Part shown: one piece after another, positions 46,434 to 54,395 of the stretch
Position numbering within the stretch: the stretch's first letter is position 1
Layout of the letters: every line of letters begins with the position of its first letter
NCBI GenBank assembly: GCA_902769805.1
Contig: CACXQL010000027.1
Coordinates: forward strand, 1-63,292
Source: an uncultured Prevotellaceae bacterium
GTDB lineage: Bacteria > Bacteroidota > Bacteroidia > Bacteroidales > Bacteroidaceae
Direction of reading: 5' to 3'
DNA: 63,292 nucleotides
Translations under genes and position numbers: made by a program
Notes under the pieces: generated by a model
What the model was told of the DNA's origin: nothing
Seen by the model: the letters and a program-made list of their open reading frames with translations, nothing else
Database searches by the model: none

Positions 46434-47930
46434 TTATTTCTTAAACTTATTAATACAGTCAATATAAGCCTCCACGGAAGCTGTTACGATATCTGTGTTG
46501 GCACCAAAGCCATAGTAGAGACTACCGTCGTATTCCACCTGCATATGAACCTTACCTACATCGTCAGAGCCTTTGGAGATAGCCTGAATAGTGAATTCCT
46601 TCAGTGTCATCTGCTTCATGATAATCTTCTTCAGCGCCTTGATAGCTGCATCCACAGGACCATTACCAGAAGCGGCAGCCTCGAACTTCTGTCCAGAGAT
46701 ATCCAGTCCGATAGAAGCTACAGACTTCACACCCTTACCAGTAGTAACCTGCAGGAATTCAAGTTTCACGGCATGAGCCTCTGCAGTATCAGCGCCAGCC
46801 AACATCAAAATATCGGCATCGTTAACCTCCTTCTTCTGATCAGCGAGCTGTAAGAACTTCTCATAAACTTTATCCAGTTTCTCTTCTGAGAGATCCACAC
46901 CATTCACACTCAGACGATACTTCAAGGCTGCACGTCCAGAGCGGGCTGTCAGTACGATGCTGTTATCATCGATACCCACATCCTTCGGATTAATAATCTC
47001 ATAGGTCTGTGCATTCTTTAATACGCCATCCTGATGGATACCTGATGAATGTGCAAAGGCATTACGTCCAACGATGGCCTTATTAGGTTGTACGGGCATG
47101 TTCATCAGACTCGATACCATACGGCTTGTCGGGTAGATTTTCGTAGTATTGATATTAGTATCAATGCCCAATCCCTTGTGACATTTCAGAATCATGGCAA
47201 TCTCTTCCAAAGATGTGTTACCAGCACGTTCACCAATACCATTGATTGTTACCTCCACTTGACGAGCACCACCCATCACACCATTAAAGGTATTGGCGGT
47301 AGCCATTCCCAAGTCATTATGGCAGTGAGTAGAAAGTATCGCTTTGTCAACACCGTCTACATGTTCCTTCAAGTACTTGATTTTCTCATAGTACTCCTGT
47401 GGCAGACAATAACCAGTGGTGTCAGGGATGTTTACAACAGTTGCACCTGCCTTGATGACAGCCTCGACGACACGAGCCAGATACTCATTCTCCGTACGAC
47501 CTGCATCCTCGCAATAGAACTCTACATCCTCTACGTATTTCTTAGCATACTTCACAGCAGCAACAGCACGCTCGATAATCTCCTCGCGATTTGAATTGAA
47601 CTTATACTTAATATGTGAGTCAGAAGTTCCTATACCCGTATGAATACGCTTGTGCTTGGCATACTGCAAAGACTCAGCAGCCACGTCAATATCTTTCTGC
47701 ACCGCACGAGTCAAGGCACAAATCGTAGGCCATGTCACAGCCTTTGATATCTCAATGACTGAATTAAAGTCGCCAGGGCTGCTGATAGGGAAGCCAGCCT
47801 CTATGATATCCACGCCCAACTGTTCCAGTGCCTTAGCCACCTGAATCTTTTCTACTGTGTTCAACTGACATCCCGGAACTTGTTCACCGTCTCGAAGTGT
47901 CGTGTCAAAGATAAACAATCTGTCACTCAT
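46434..47930 (-). CDS. leuA: 2-isopropylmalate synthase
   Basis: First committed step of leucine synthesis: acetyl-CoA plus 2-oxoisovalerate. A 498-residue protein with [16 protein letters not shown] at the start, [15 protein letters not shown] (metal ligands) and a C-terminal LeuA dimerisation/feedback domain (about 385-495). The frame is intact. It is the first gene of the operon and is preceded by an attenuator with a Leu/Ile-rich leader peptide. Confidence 0.96.
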   Translation of the reverse strand: MSDRLFIFDTTLRDGEQVPGCQLNTVEKIQVAKALEQLGVDIIEAGFPISSPGDFNSVIEISKAVTWPTICALTRAVQKDIDVAAESLQYAKHKRIHTGIGTSDSHIKYKFNSNREEIIERAVAAVKYAKKYVEDVEFYCEDAGRTENEYLARVVEAVIKAGATVVNIPDTTGYCLPQEYYEKIKYLKEHVDGVDKAILSTHCHNDLGMATANTFNGVMGGARQVEVTINGIGERAGNTSLEEIAMILKCHKGLGIDTNINTTKIYPTSRMVSSLMNMPVQPNKAIVGRNAFAHSSGIHQDGVLKNAQTYEIINPKDVGIDDNSIVLTARSGRAALKYRLSVNGVDLSEEKLDKVYEKFLQLADQKKEVNDADILMLAGADTAEAHAVKLEFLQVTTGKGVKSVASIGLDISGQKFEAAASGNGPVDAAIKALKKIIMKQMTLKEFTIQAISKGSDDVGKVHMQVEYDGSLYYGFGANTDIVTASVEAYIDCINKFKK

Positions 47931-47970
47931 AATCCTTTTATTTATATTATTCTTCTTTCTTCTTTTAATG

Positions 47971-48008
47971 AAAAGTGCCTTTCACACTATCGGAAGTGAG
48001 AAAGGCAC
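47971..48008 (-). terminator. Attenuator terminator of the leu operon
   Basis: On the minus strand GTGCCTTTC (48008-48000) pairs with GAAAGGCAC (47983-47975), extended inward by CAC/GTG after a T-T mismatch, then TTTT. The stem's loop side includes TCACTTCCGA, which is also the 3' arm of the antiterminator. Confidence 0.88.
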
Positions 48009-48070
48009 CGTTATATCTCCATATCTGAGCTACATACACGTCTTATCACTTCCGACTGTTTTACGCAGTC
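47990..48070 (-). promoter_or_regulatory. Pause hairpin and antiterminator of the leu leader
   Basis: GACTG (48070-48066) pairs with CAGTC (48058-48054) as a pause hairpin within the leader peptide codons. TCGGAAGTGA (48055-48046) pairs perfectly with TCACTTCCGA (47999-47990) as the antiterminator, which would block the terminator stem. The two pairings are mutually exclusive with the terminator in the classical way. Confidence 0.85.
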
Positions 48071-48110
48071 GAAGAATAATAATACCATTCAGTAGGTTCA
48101 GATTTTTCAT
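48030..48110 (-). CDS. Leu/Ile leader peptide
   Basis: A 26-codon open frame beginning MKNLNLLNGIIILRL and ending in TAG at 48032-48030. Of the first 15 residues, five are Leu (CTG, CTA, CTG, CTT, CTG) and three are consecutive Ile (ATT). A Val codon follows. Codon density, position 13 bases after the promoter's expected start site, and the overlapping hairpins fit a ribosome-stalling leader peptide. Charged tRNA-Leu and tRNA-Ile would be sensed. No protein product of lasting function is expected. Confidence 0.9.
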   Translation of the reverse strand: MKNLNLLNGIIILRLRKTVGSDKTCM

Positions 48111-48129
48111 CTATTTTCAAATTTGGTTG

Positions 48130-48161
48130 CAAAATTACACTTTTTCTACGTAATAACCAAA
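48130..48161 (-). promoter_or_regulatory. Promoter of the leu/ile operon
   Basis: On the minus strand TTTG at 48161-48158, a 20-nt spacer and TAATTTTG at 48137-48130. The leader peptide ATG lies about 20 bases downstream. Between this promoter and the next one (48162-48292), I see only a 74-codon minus-strand frame ending at 48169 with no recognisable features. Confidence 0.85.
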
Positions 48162-48292
48162 TAAATCGTCATTTTTTTACTTCTTCACCATGGAAAAAGA
48201 GACTAATGCCTTCTATTACTTGCGCTAATATTTTTGCCGAAATCAAATTTCGAAATGACGCACTGGTGCACAATACTATTTTTATGATTACA

Positions 48293-48358
48293 TTTGGATA
48301 ATTCGGAATGTTTTTGTAATTTTGCATCGATTCGGAATGTTTTTGTAATTTTGCATCG
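48293..48358 (+). promoter_or_regulatory. Promoter with a tandem 29-bp duplication of its -7 part
   Basis: TTTG at 48293-48296, a 20-nt spacer and TAATTTTG at 48317-48324. A 29-base unit (48301-48329) that includes the -7 box is exactly repeated at 48330-48358, giving a second TAATTTTG at 48346-48353. The first -7 box's TTTG (48321-48324) then lies 21 bases upstream of the second and can serve as its -33 element. Drives the DUF3298 gene. Confidence 0.85.
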
Positions 48359-48419
48359 CGCTGTCGATGATCCGCAAAGGAGCACAGCATCACATGAATA
48401 GTGTCGTCTAATTGTATAT

Positions 48420-49214
48420 ATGATGAAGAAATTATACATAATCGGAATCGTTACCATCATACTAACAGCTTGTGGTGGCAGTACAGGAGGAGGTATCTTC
48501 TCCAGCGGAAGCATCGATATTAAAGAGGCGAAGGCAACAAAAACGGTGTCTATCGTCAATGAGGATAATGCCCCCCAGTGTCAGGTTAACTTACAGGTAA
48601 AATACATGAAAGGCGATGACGAGGTTGCCAAGAACATCAACAACGCCATCACAGAACGACTATTCAAGATGACGAACCTGACGGTGCAGCAGGCGGTAGA
48701 TTCGTTTGCTAGCTACTACACCCACGAGTATCAGAAGAACATGGCACCCCTCTATCGCGAAGACCGTGCCGACCAGAAAAAACACGCATGGTACGAATAC
48801 CGCTATACCATCGAGACGGATGCCAAACGAGGCAAAGACAACTGCATCGTGTATATCATCGACCTCGATATGTTTGAAGGTGGTGCCCATCCTATACACC
48901 AACAACTTGTCATGAACTTCGACAAGAAGACGGGTAAGCAACTACAACTTGACGACCTCTTCGTACAGGGTTATCAGTATCCGCTAAACGACCTGTTGAT
49001 GGAGGAACTGCGGAATATTACGAAATGTAAGTCGCTCGATGAACTACACGAGCAGGACTACCTGTTAACGATGGATATCTATGCGCCCCAGAACTTCATT
49101 CTCGGTGACGATGAGATTACTTTTATCTATAATCCCTATGAGATTGCACCCTATTCAAAGGGAAATACGGAGTTGACACTCTCCTACTCGAAATTAGGGA
49201 AACTGATGAGGTGA
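48420..49214 (+). CDS. DUF3298 domain lipoprotein
   Basis: A 264-residue lipoprotein (signal with lipobox LTACGGS, Cys about 19). The N-terminal part has a region of the DUF4163 type and the C-terminal 90 residues a DUF3298 domain (FEGGAHPIHQQLVMNFDKKTGKQ, YNPYEIAPYSKGNTEL). Such proteins resemble the extracellular part of the anti-sigma factor RsiV but lack the anti-sigma domain here. Function not known. A second ATG at 48423 is an alternative start. A spacer repeat separates it from rsmG. Confidence 0.82.
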   Translation: MMKKLYIIGIVTIILTACGGSTGGGIFSSGSIDIKEAKATKTVSIVNEDNAPQCQVNLQVKYMKGDDEVAKNINNAITERLFKMTNLTVQQAVDSFASYYTHEYQKNMAPLYREDRADQKKHAWYEYRYTIETDAKRGKDNCIVYIIDLDMFEGGAHPIHQQLVMNFDKKTGKQLQLDDLFVQGYQYPLNDLLMEELRNITKCKSLDELHEQDYLLTMDIYAPQNFILGDDEITFIYNPYEIAPYSKGNTELTLSYSKLGKLMR

Positions 49215-49240
49215 AGGTCAAAGGACTAAGGTCAAAAGAG
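49213..49240 (+). repeat. GAAGGTCAAAGGACTAAGGTC spacer
   Basis: Two imperfect copies of AAGGTCAAA(A/G)GA fill most of the gap between the DUF3298 gene and rsmG. It matches, in the other orientation, the spacer at 39843-39893. Confidence 0.6.
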
Positions 49241-49248
49241 GACGAATT

Positions 49249-49866
49249 ATGAACTTATTAAAATATTTTCCAAATTTATCAGAGGAGCAGCAACGACAGA
49301 TTGCTGCACTGGAAGATTTGTATCGCGATTGGAATGCGAAAATCAACGTCATTTCTCGCAAGGATATTGATAATCTCTACGAGCACCATGTGTTGCACTC
49401 GATGGCTATCGCAAAGATCATTCAATTCCGTGCAGGAACGAAAATACTCGACTTCGGCACAGGCGGCGGTTTTCCTGGTATTCCCCTTGCCATTCTCTTT
49501 CCTGAATGCACCTTTAAACTCATTGACGGTACTGGCAAGAAGATCCGCGTGGCTCAGGAGGTGTGCAATGCCATCGGACTGAAGAACTGTCATCCGGAAC
49601 ATCTGCGTGGCGAGGAGGAAAAAGGAAAGTATGACTTCATTGTCAGCCGTGCTGTCATGCCTCTTCCTGACCTGATGAAAATCGTCAGGAAGAATATCTC
49701 TAAAGAACAACATAACGCCTTACCCAATGGTGTGATTTGTCTGAAGGGCGGAGACTTACAAGCTGAGACATCTCCATATTGTAACATTGTAGAAATCAGC
49801 GCTATTAGCATGTTTTTCTCAGAGGAATGGTTTAAAGGGAAAAATATCATCTATCTGCCATGCTAA
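49249..49866 (+). CDS. rsmG: 16S rRNA (guanine(527)-N7)-methyltransferase
   Basis: A 205-residue SAM-dependent methyltransferase of the GidB fold that modifies 16S rRNA; loss gives low-level streptomycin resistance in other bacteria. Motif I is ILDFGTGGGFPGIPLAI near residue 65, and the N-terminal helix region has WNAKINVISRKDIDNLYEHH. The stop overlaps the next start by seven bases, so the MBL gene is coupled. Confidence 0.95.
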   Translation: MNLLKYFPNLSEEQQRQIAALEDLYRDWNAKINVISRKDIDNLYEHHVLHSMAIAKIIQFRAGTKILDFGTGGGFPGIPLAILFPECTFKLIDGTGKKIRVAQEVCNAIGLKNCHPEHLRGEEEKGKYDFIVSRAVMPLPDLMKIVRKNISKEQHNALPNGVICLKGGDLQAETSPYCNIVEISAISMFFSEEWFKGKNIIYLPC

Positions 49867-50501
49867 ACATTAAACGATTCATGTGTAACATGTTGCAGGA
49901 AAACTGCTACATTGTGAGCGACGAGACCAAGGAATGTGTCATCATCGACTGTGGAGCGTATTATCCAGAAGAACGCGATGCTATCAGTAACTATATCAAA
50001 GACAATGGACTGAAACCCGTTCATCTGTTGGCTACCCACGGACACCTTGACCACAACTGGGGCAATCATTCCATCTATGAGACGCTTGGCCTGAAAGTAG
50101 AGGCGATGAGTGAGGATGCGTTCCTGATAGAACACCTGAACCAACAAGGCTGTGACCTGTTTGGTATCCATCTGCAAGAAGGGGAAGCCCCTGTGGGACA
50201 TTATTTCACGAAAGACGAACAGATACACTTCGGCAGCCACACCTTTACCCTTCTGCATACACCAGGACATACACCAGGCTCCTGTACTTTTTATTGTGAA
50301 GAGGAGAAAGTAGCTTTCACTGGAGACACGCTTTTCAGAATGAGTATCGGACGAACAGACTTTGATGGTGGTAGTTGGCCTGACATGACAGAGAGTCTCA
50401 GGAAACTTGCCAAACTACCAGCAGAGACCGTTATTTACAGTGGGCACGGTCCGCAAACAACAATCGCGGAAGAGTTGCAGTATAATCCCTATTTAAGATG
50501 A
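49860..50501 (+). CDS. MBL-fold metallo-hydrolase (glyoxalase II-like)
   Basis: A 213-residue metallo-beta-lactamase-fold protein. The metal-binding motif is THGHLDHNWG near residue 59, followed by HTPGHTPGS, FTGDTLFRMSIGRTDF and SGHGPQTT. The layout is that of glyoxalase II-like hydrolases (thioester hydrolysis), though the precise substrate is not determinable. It is translationally coupled to rsmG and converges with the next gene, overlapping by 13 bases. Confidence 0.88.
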   Translation: MLNIKRFMCNMLQENCYIVSDETKECVIIDCGAYYPEERDAISNYIKDNGLKPVHLLATHGHLDHNWGNHSIYETLGLKVEAMSEDAFLIEHLNQQGCDLFGIHLQEGEAPVGHYFTKDEQIHFGSHTFTLLHTPGHTPGSCTFYCEEEKVAFTGDTLFRMSIGRTDFDGGSWPDMTESLRKLAKLPAETVIYSGHGPQTTIAEELQYNPYLR

Positions 50502-51574
50502 AGTTTGCGAATCCTGAGTTTATAACTCCCATTAAAGTCAATGCGCATCACCTTACAAACAGCATCCTCCACAGGAGAGATGGCGAGGGCTACATGTCCC
50601 ATGGTACGACGAAGATTGATTTCCACACATGGATGAAGTAAACAGTTCTCTCCTCTCTCTCCGCTTTTCATCACTATCATCATATCCACGCCAAATGGTC
50701 CACGATAGTTGCCTAACTGTATGGTATTACATATCTTCTCATTGACACAGTCGATTAAATCAATTGACACATAACGACTAAGCAGTTCACGCTTCACATA
50801 TTCTGTGGCAAGAATATTTCCTGTATAAGCCCCATTAGTGGTATGAAACAGAGAAAGACCAAGGTATCGGATGCCATTGTCTGTTGATTCAAACTCCATT
50901 CCGAAATCCTTTATTTTATAGTAATAAGGTTCTGCCATTACCCCACCCTGACTCTTCAGCAGGTTACGAATCCATCCACGATGATAATCATTCAGTTCTC
51001 CGTCGATAAAACGGATGCCACGACCGCTGGAACTCCAAGGAGCTTTCAACACCAACCGATGATATTCCTTTAACCGTTGTTCCACAGCCTCTATTGAATC
51101 GCAGAGAAAAGCCTCTCCTACTGTTCCTTCCATTTGTAAAAATGGTAACAGTTGTGCTGCTGTTCGGCGATGTGACAATTGGCGGATAGTGTCTAAATGT
51201 TCGTCAGAAGGAAGTATCGAAGGAGAAATCCCCTTTCTCACCAATTCTTGTTTGATGGCTTTATCCCACCCCCAAGGGTTGACATGCGTTATTCCAGGCG
51301 TTGGAATAAGTTGTTCCAAGCATTGGAACATGTTGTTCCAAGTCATGGAACAAGTTGTTCCAAGCATTGGAACTAATCGTTGTATTAGTCTTTTCCATGC
51401 TTTAGTGGCATATTCAACATTTTCAACCAATATAATATCTCCCTCTTGCGCCCACAAGGCAGGTAGAAAACCTAAATCAGCACGCAACTGTCGTCCGGCA
51501 TGGGGTGCCGTGAAGTTTGACAGGTTACTTGCCAAGGCAATGTCGTGTTCTGGATTGAAGATGTGCAATGTCAT
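50489..51574 (-). CDS. ATP-grasp-like protein of unknown function
   Basis: A 361-residue protein that begins MTLHIFNPEHDIALASN and has KAPWSSSGRGIRFI (about residue 195), a glycine-rich ATP-grasp-type loop, and EINLRRTMGHVAL near the C-terminus. The N-terminal lobe carries a run of about 30 residues encoded by four 22-bp palindromic repeats (LGTTCSMTWNNMFQCLEQ), which relatives would be expected to lack. The ATG at 51574 is chosen because an upstream in-frame ATG at 51586 lies on the -7 box. Function unknown; a ligase joining a carboxylate to an amine is the family default. Confidence 0.65.
   Translation of the reverse strand: MTLHIFNPEHDIALASNLSNFTAPHAGRQLRADLGFLPALWAQEGDIILVENVEYATKAWKRLIQRLVPMLGTTCSMTWNNMFQCLEQLIPTPGITHVNPWGWDKAIKQELVRKGISPSILPSDEHLDTIRQLSHRRTAAQLLPFLQMEGTVGEAFLCDSIEAVEQRLKEYHRLVLKAPWSSSGRGIRFIDGELNDYHRGWIRNLLKSQGGVMAEPYYYKIKDFGMEFESTDNGIRYLGLSLFHTTNGAYTGNILATEYVKRELLSRYVSIDLIDCVNEKICNTIQLGNYRGPFGVDMMIVMKSGERGENCLLHPCVEINLRRTMGHVALAISPVEDAVCKVMRIDFNGSYKLRIRKLHLK
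51290..51374. repeat. 22-bp palindromic tandem repeat inside the ATP-grasp-like gene
   Basis: Units begin at 51291, 51313, 51335 and 51357, period exactly 22. Each carries a palindrome such as GTTCCAAGCATTGGAAC. The end, GGAACTAATCGT, matches the intergenic copy at 18458-18540. Because 22 is not a multiple of three, successive units are read in different frames. Confidence 0.85.
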
Positions 51575-51583
51575 TTCAAATTG

Positions 51584-51614
51584 CAAAATTACGAAAATAT
51601 TTGCTTATTACAAA
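51584..51614 (-). promoter_or_regulatory. Promoter for the ATP-grasp-like gene
   Basis: On the minus strand TTTG at 51614-51611, a 19-nt spacer and TAATTTTG at 51591-51584. The ATG at 51574 begins about 9 bases after the -7 box, so the mRNA would have almost no leader. Confidence 0.75.
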
Positions 51615-51631
51615 AATAAAATGTAAATTTG
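51600..51631 (+). promoter_or_regulatory. Promoter of the signalling operon
   Basis: TTTG at 51600-51603, a 20-nt spacer and TAAATTTG at 51624-51631, 29 bases before the ATG. It interdigitates with the divergent promoter at 51584-51614. Confidence 0.8.
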
Positions 51632-51660
51632 CAGGCTAGTAACATATTATAATAATAAAA

Positions 51661-52830
51661 ATGAAACCAGTTAAGATTCTCAGCGTCGACGACGAGCAGG
51701 ACCTCGAGTTACTGTTGACACAATATTTCAGAAGGAAAATACGCAAAGGTGAATATGAGTTCTTTTTCGCCCATAACGGATTGGAGGCTTTAACCGTTCT
51801 CTTAAAAGAGAAGGATATAGATATCATTCTTTCTGATATCAATATGCCAGAGATGGATGGTCTGACTCTATTGACGAAAGTCAACGAGATGCGTAACCCT
51901 GCCTTGAAATGTATCATGGTATCCGCTTATGGTGATATGGGTAATATCCGTTCAGCGATGAACAATGGAGCCTTTGACTTTGCCACAAAGCCTATTGACC
52001 TTGATGACTTGAGTGTAACCATCGAGAAAGCCGTTGAGCAGATAGAGTATATCAAAAACAGTCAAAAGGAACATACCCAGTTGGAGTCTATCAAGAGTGA
52101 CCTTGCCGTAGCACGTGAGATACAACATGCCATCCTTCCACGTATCTTCCCTCCTTTCCCAGAGAATGAAGGAGTACTTGACTTGGCAGCACTTATGGAA
52201 CCTGCCAAGGATGTGGGAGGCGACTTCTACGATTTCTTCCGCCTGGATGAGGAACATATCGGACTGGTGATGGCTGATGTGAGTGGGAAAGGTATTCCTG
52301 CCGCTATCTTCATGGCTGTCAGCAGAACTTTGGTACGTACTGTCGGCATGCAAGGCTACAATCCAGAGGAAACACTACGGAAATCGAATGAACTGTTGGC
52401 AAGTGAATCGGTCGACTGTATGTTTGTCACGGTGTTCTACGCCATTTACAACATCAAGACTGGTAACATCCAATATTGTAATGGAGGACACAACTCTCCC
52501 TATATTCTACGAGCCAACGGTACTATAGAGCAGTTACCTGTCAGTCCAAACGGTATCGTTGGAGTCGTTGAGGGATTGGAATTTAAAGGTGCCGAAACTC
52601 ATCTGGACGCTGGAGACACCATTATTATGTATACCGATGGTGTCAACGAAGCCATCAACAGTCAAGAAGAAGAATATGGCGATGCCAGAATGGAAGAGAC
52701 GCTGAAGTCACTCAACGGGAAAACATGTCGTGAGGTGATTGACGGACAGCTGGCCTCTGTCAAGGCTTTTGCAGGTGAGGCAGAACAGAGTGACGATATA
52801 ACAATTATGGCAGTAAGGCGTAAAGCATGA
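51661..52830 (+). CDS. Receiver-SpoIIE (PP2C-type) phosphatase
   Basis: A 389-residue response regulator. The receiver domain (about 1-122) has DD at 10-11, the phosphoacceptor Asp59 in LSDINMPEMDG and the conserved Lys110 in ATKPIDL. A helical linker (125-155) joins it to a SpoIIE/RsbU-type phosphatase (about 160-388) with metal-binding Asp residues in GGDFYDF, MADVSGKG, MYTDGVNE and SDDITIM. By family knowledge, phosphorylation at Asp59 would switch phosphatase activity against a phosphoserine on an anti-sigma antagonist-type protein. No such target is encoded beside it. Its stop overlaps the next start (ATGA). Confidence 0.92.
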   Translation: MKPVKILSVDDEQDLELLLTQYFRRKIRKGEYEFFFAHNGLEALTVLLKEKDIDIILSDINMPEMDGLTLLTKVNEMRNPALKCIMVSAYGDMGNIRSAMNNGAFDFATKPIDLDDLSVTIEKAVEQIEYIKNSQKEHTQLESIKSDLAVAREIQHAILPRIFPPFPENEGVLDLAALMEPAKDVGGDFYDFFRLDEEHIGLVMADVSGKGIPAAIFMAVSRTLVRTVGMQGYNPEETLRKSNELLASESVDCMFVTVFYAIYNIKTGNIQYCNGGHNSPYILRANGTIEQLPVSPNGIVGVVEGLEFKGAETHLDAGDTIIMYTDGVNEAINSQEEEYGDARMEETLKSLNGKTCREVIDGQLASVKAFAGEAEQSDDITIMAVRRKA

Positions 52831-54395
52831 AAAAAGTCACTAAGATAGGAATTGCTGCCCTTGGCTGTTGTGCCCTTGCCCTTGTTGTTGGTATTGTATG
52901 GACAATGCATACAAGATATGAAAAGGAGCAAGTGAAAGTCAAAGAACTGGAGCAACAGCTTACCATCCTTTCCAAGAAAGAAAAGGAGTCTGCTGTTATG
53001 CAGAGCGTCAACGCACAGATGGAGGAGTTGGCAACCCAGCAGCGTATCATCAGTGAGGAACAGCGTGATGAAGCAGAACAACAAGCCCGCATTGCTAATG
53101 ATATGCGTCTGCATGCGGAACAGGAACGACAGAATGCCCAAGAGGCAGAGAAACGTGCCTTGGAAGCCTCAGAGGTGGCAAAAGGACAGCGTGTCATTGC
53201 AGAGAATCAGCGTGTCCAGGCAGAGTACGCAAAACGCGTGGCTGACACCTTGAGCATTCTGACGATGGCACGTAATCTCGGGAATATTGCCCTTACACAA
53301 GAAAGTGCAGGCAACAAAGACCTGGCATCACTTCTTGCCTATGCCTCCTATCTTTTCACCAAACGCTATCAGGGAGATGTCTATCACCCCTCTATCTATG
53401 AGGCTTTGACTAAGATCAGTGGGGGAAACCGCAGATGGGCTGTTGCACATGGTGCTATCATGAAGGCTCTCGGTATTCCTGGTTCAAATAGTTTCATGAC
53501 AATCAGCAAATACGGAGAAATACTGAAACATACCAAAGTAGGTGACAACTTACAGACAAAACCAATCTTCAGTGATAAGAACTACGATATAAGAGACATA
53601 TATATTAATAATGAGAGAACATATTATGCCGTCAGCAATACAGGTCATCTGATTGCCAGCAAGGAAAATGGAAAGACCCATATCGTTCTTATTGACGGTG
53701 CAGTCCGCCCTTTCAGAATCTATTCGTATGGTAATGAACTGGTAGTGACAGCAGAACAAAGTGTTCATGTCATAGACGCTACGACTTTACGTCCCATCAA
53801 GACACTCCCATTACAATTCAAGACCCAGATAGCAGGAAGGAAAGACGGACAGATCGTCCTGTTCGACCTGACAGGGAACATGTATATACTCAATAAAGAC
53901 TTCTCAAAAGTCACCCGTCAGAACCTTCCTTTCAAAGGACGCGTCACATCATATAACCATAATGCAAGTACCAACCAACAGGCTTATGGTATGTATGACG
54001 GCACAATCTATTATTTTGACCCGACGGGTAAGATGCACAAACTGATCGGTCATAACTCCCGTGTCACGAGAATCAATTATAACAAGAACAGACTCTATAC
54101 CTGCAGCTATGATGGTACTGTCAGATACTGGAATGTTATGAATGAGAAAGTTGATCCTATTACCATTCTAAACTTACGACAATGGATAGTCTGTCTTAGT
54201 TTTGACAAATCTAACCATTTTATCTGGACTGGTGACCAGAATGGCAACCTGACAGAGGCACTGATTGACATCCCTGACATGGCAAATAGATTGAAAAATA
54301 GTTTAAAGCGTAACCTTACGCGTGACGAATGGAACTATTATATCGGCAGGAGCATTCCATATGAAACCTTTATAGGAAAGGAGGCTAAACCATGA
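52827..54395 (+). CDS. Membrane-anchored coiled-coil protein with WD40-like propeller
   Basis: A 522-residue protein with one N-terminal membrane segment (about 6-28), a long Gln/Glu/Ala-rich coiled coil (about 30-150), a helical region (TMARNLGNIALTQESAGNKD, as in STAND-type proteins), and a C-terminal beta-propeller (about 205-500) with a WD40-like blade RLYTCSYDGTVRYWNV. The propeller faces the periplasm if the segment is a signal anchor with N-in topology. Its place between the phosphatase and the kinases suggests a scaffold or sensor for the system. Function not known. Its stop overlaps the kinase start by four bases. Confidence 0.72.
   Translation: MKKVTKIGIAALGCCALALVVGIVWTMHTRYEKEQVKVKELEQQLTILSKKEKESAVMQSVNAQMEELATQQRIISEEQRDEAEQQARIANDMRLHAEQERQNAQEAEKRALEASEVAKGQRVIAENQRVQAEYAKRVADTLSILTMARNLGNIALTQESAGNKDLASLLAYASYLFTKRYQGDVYHPSIYEALTKISGGNRRWAVAHGAIMKALGIPGSNSFMTISKYGEILKHTKVGDNLQTKPIFSDKNYDIRDIYINNERTYYAVSNTGHLIASKENGKTHIVLIDGAVRPFRIYSYGNELVVTAEQSVHVIDATTLRPIKTLPLQFKTQIAGRKDGQIVLFDLTGNMYILNKDFSKVTRQNLPFKGRVTSYNHNASTNQQAYGMYDGTIYYFDPTGKMHKLIGHNSRVTRINYNKNRLYTCSYDGTVRYWNVMNEKVDPITILNLRQWIVCLSFDKSNHFIWTGDQNGNLTEALIDIPDMANRLKNSLKRNLTRDEWNYYIGRSIPYETFIGKEAKP

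Noticed and set aside
48169-48393. Minus-strand protein gene upstream of leuA
   Set aside because: A 74-codon frame covering the opposite-strand promoters, without a recognisable domain or start context.
51290-51374. CRISPR array inside a gene
   Set aside because: Same tandem palindromes as at 18458-18540; no spacers; read through as protein.
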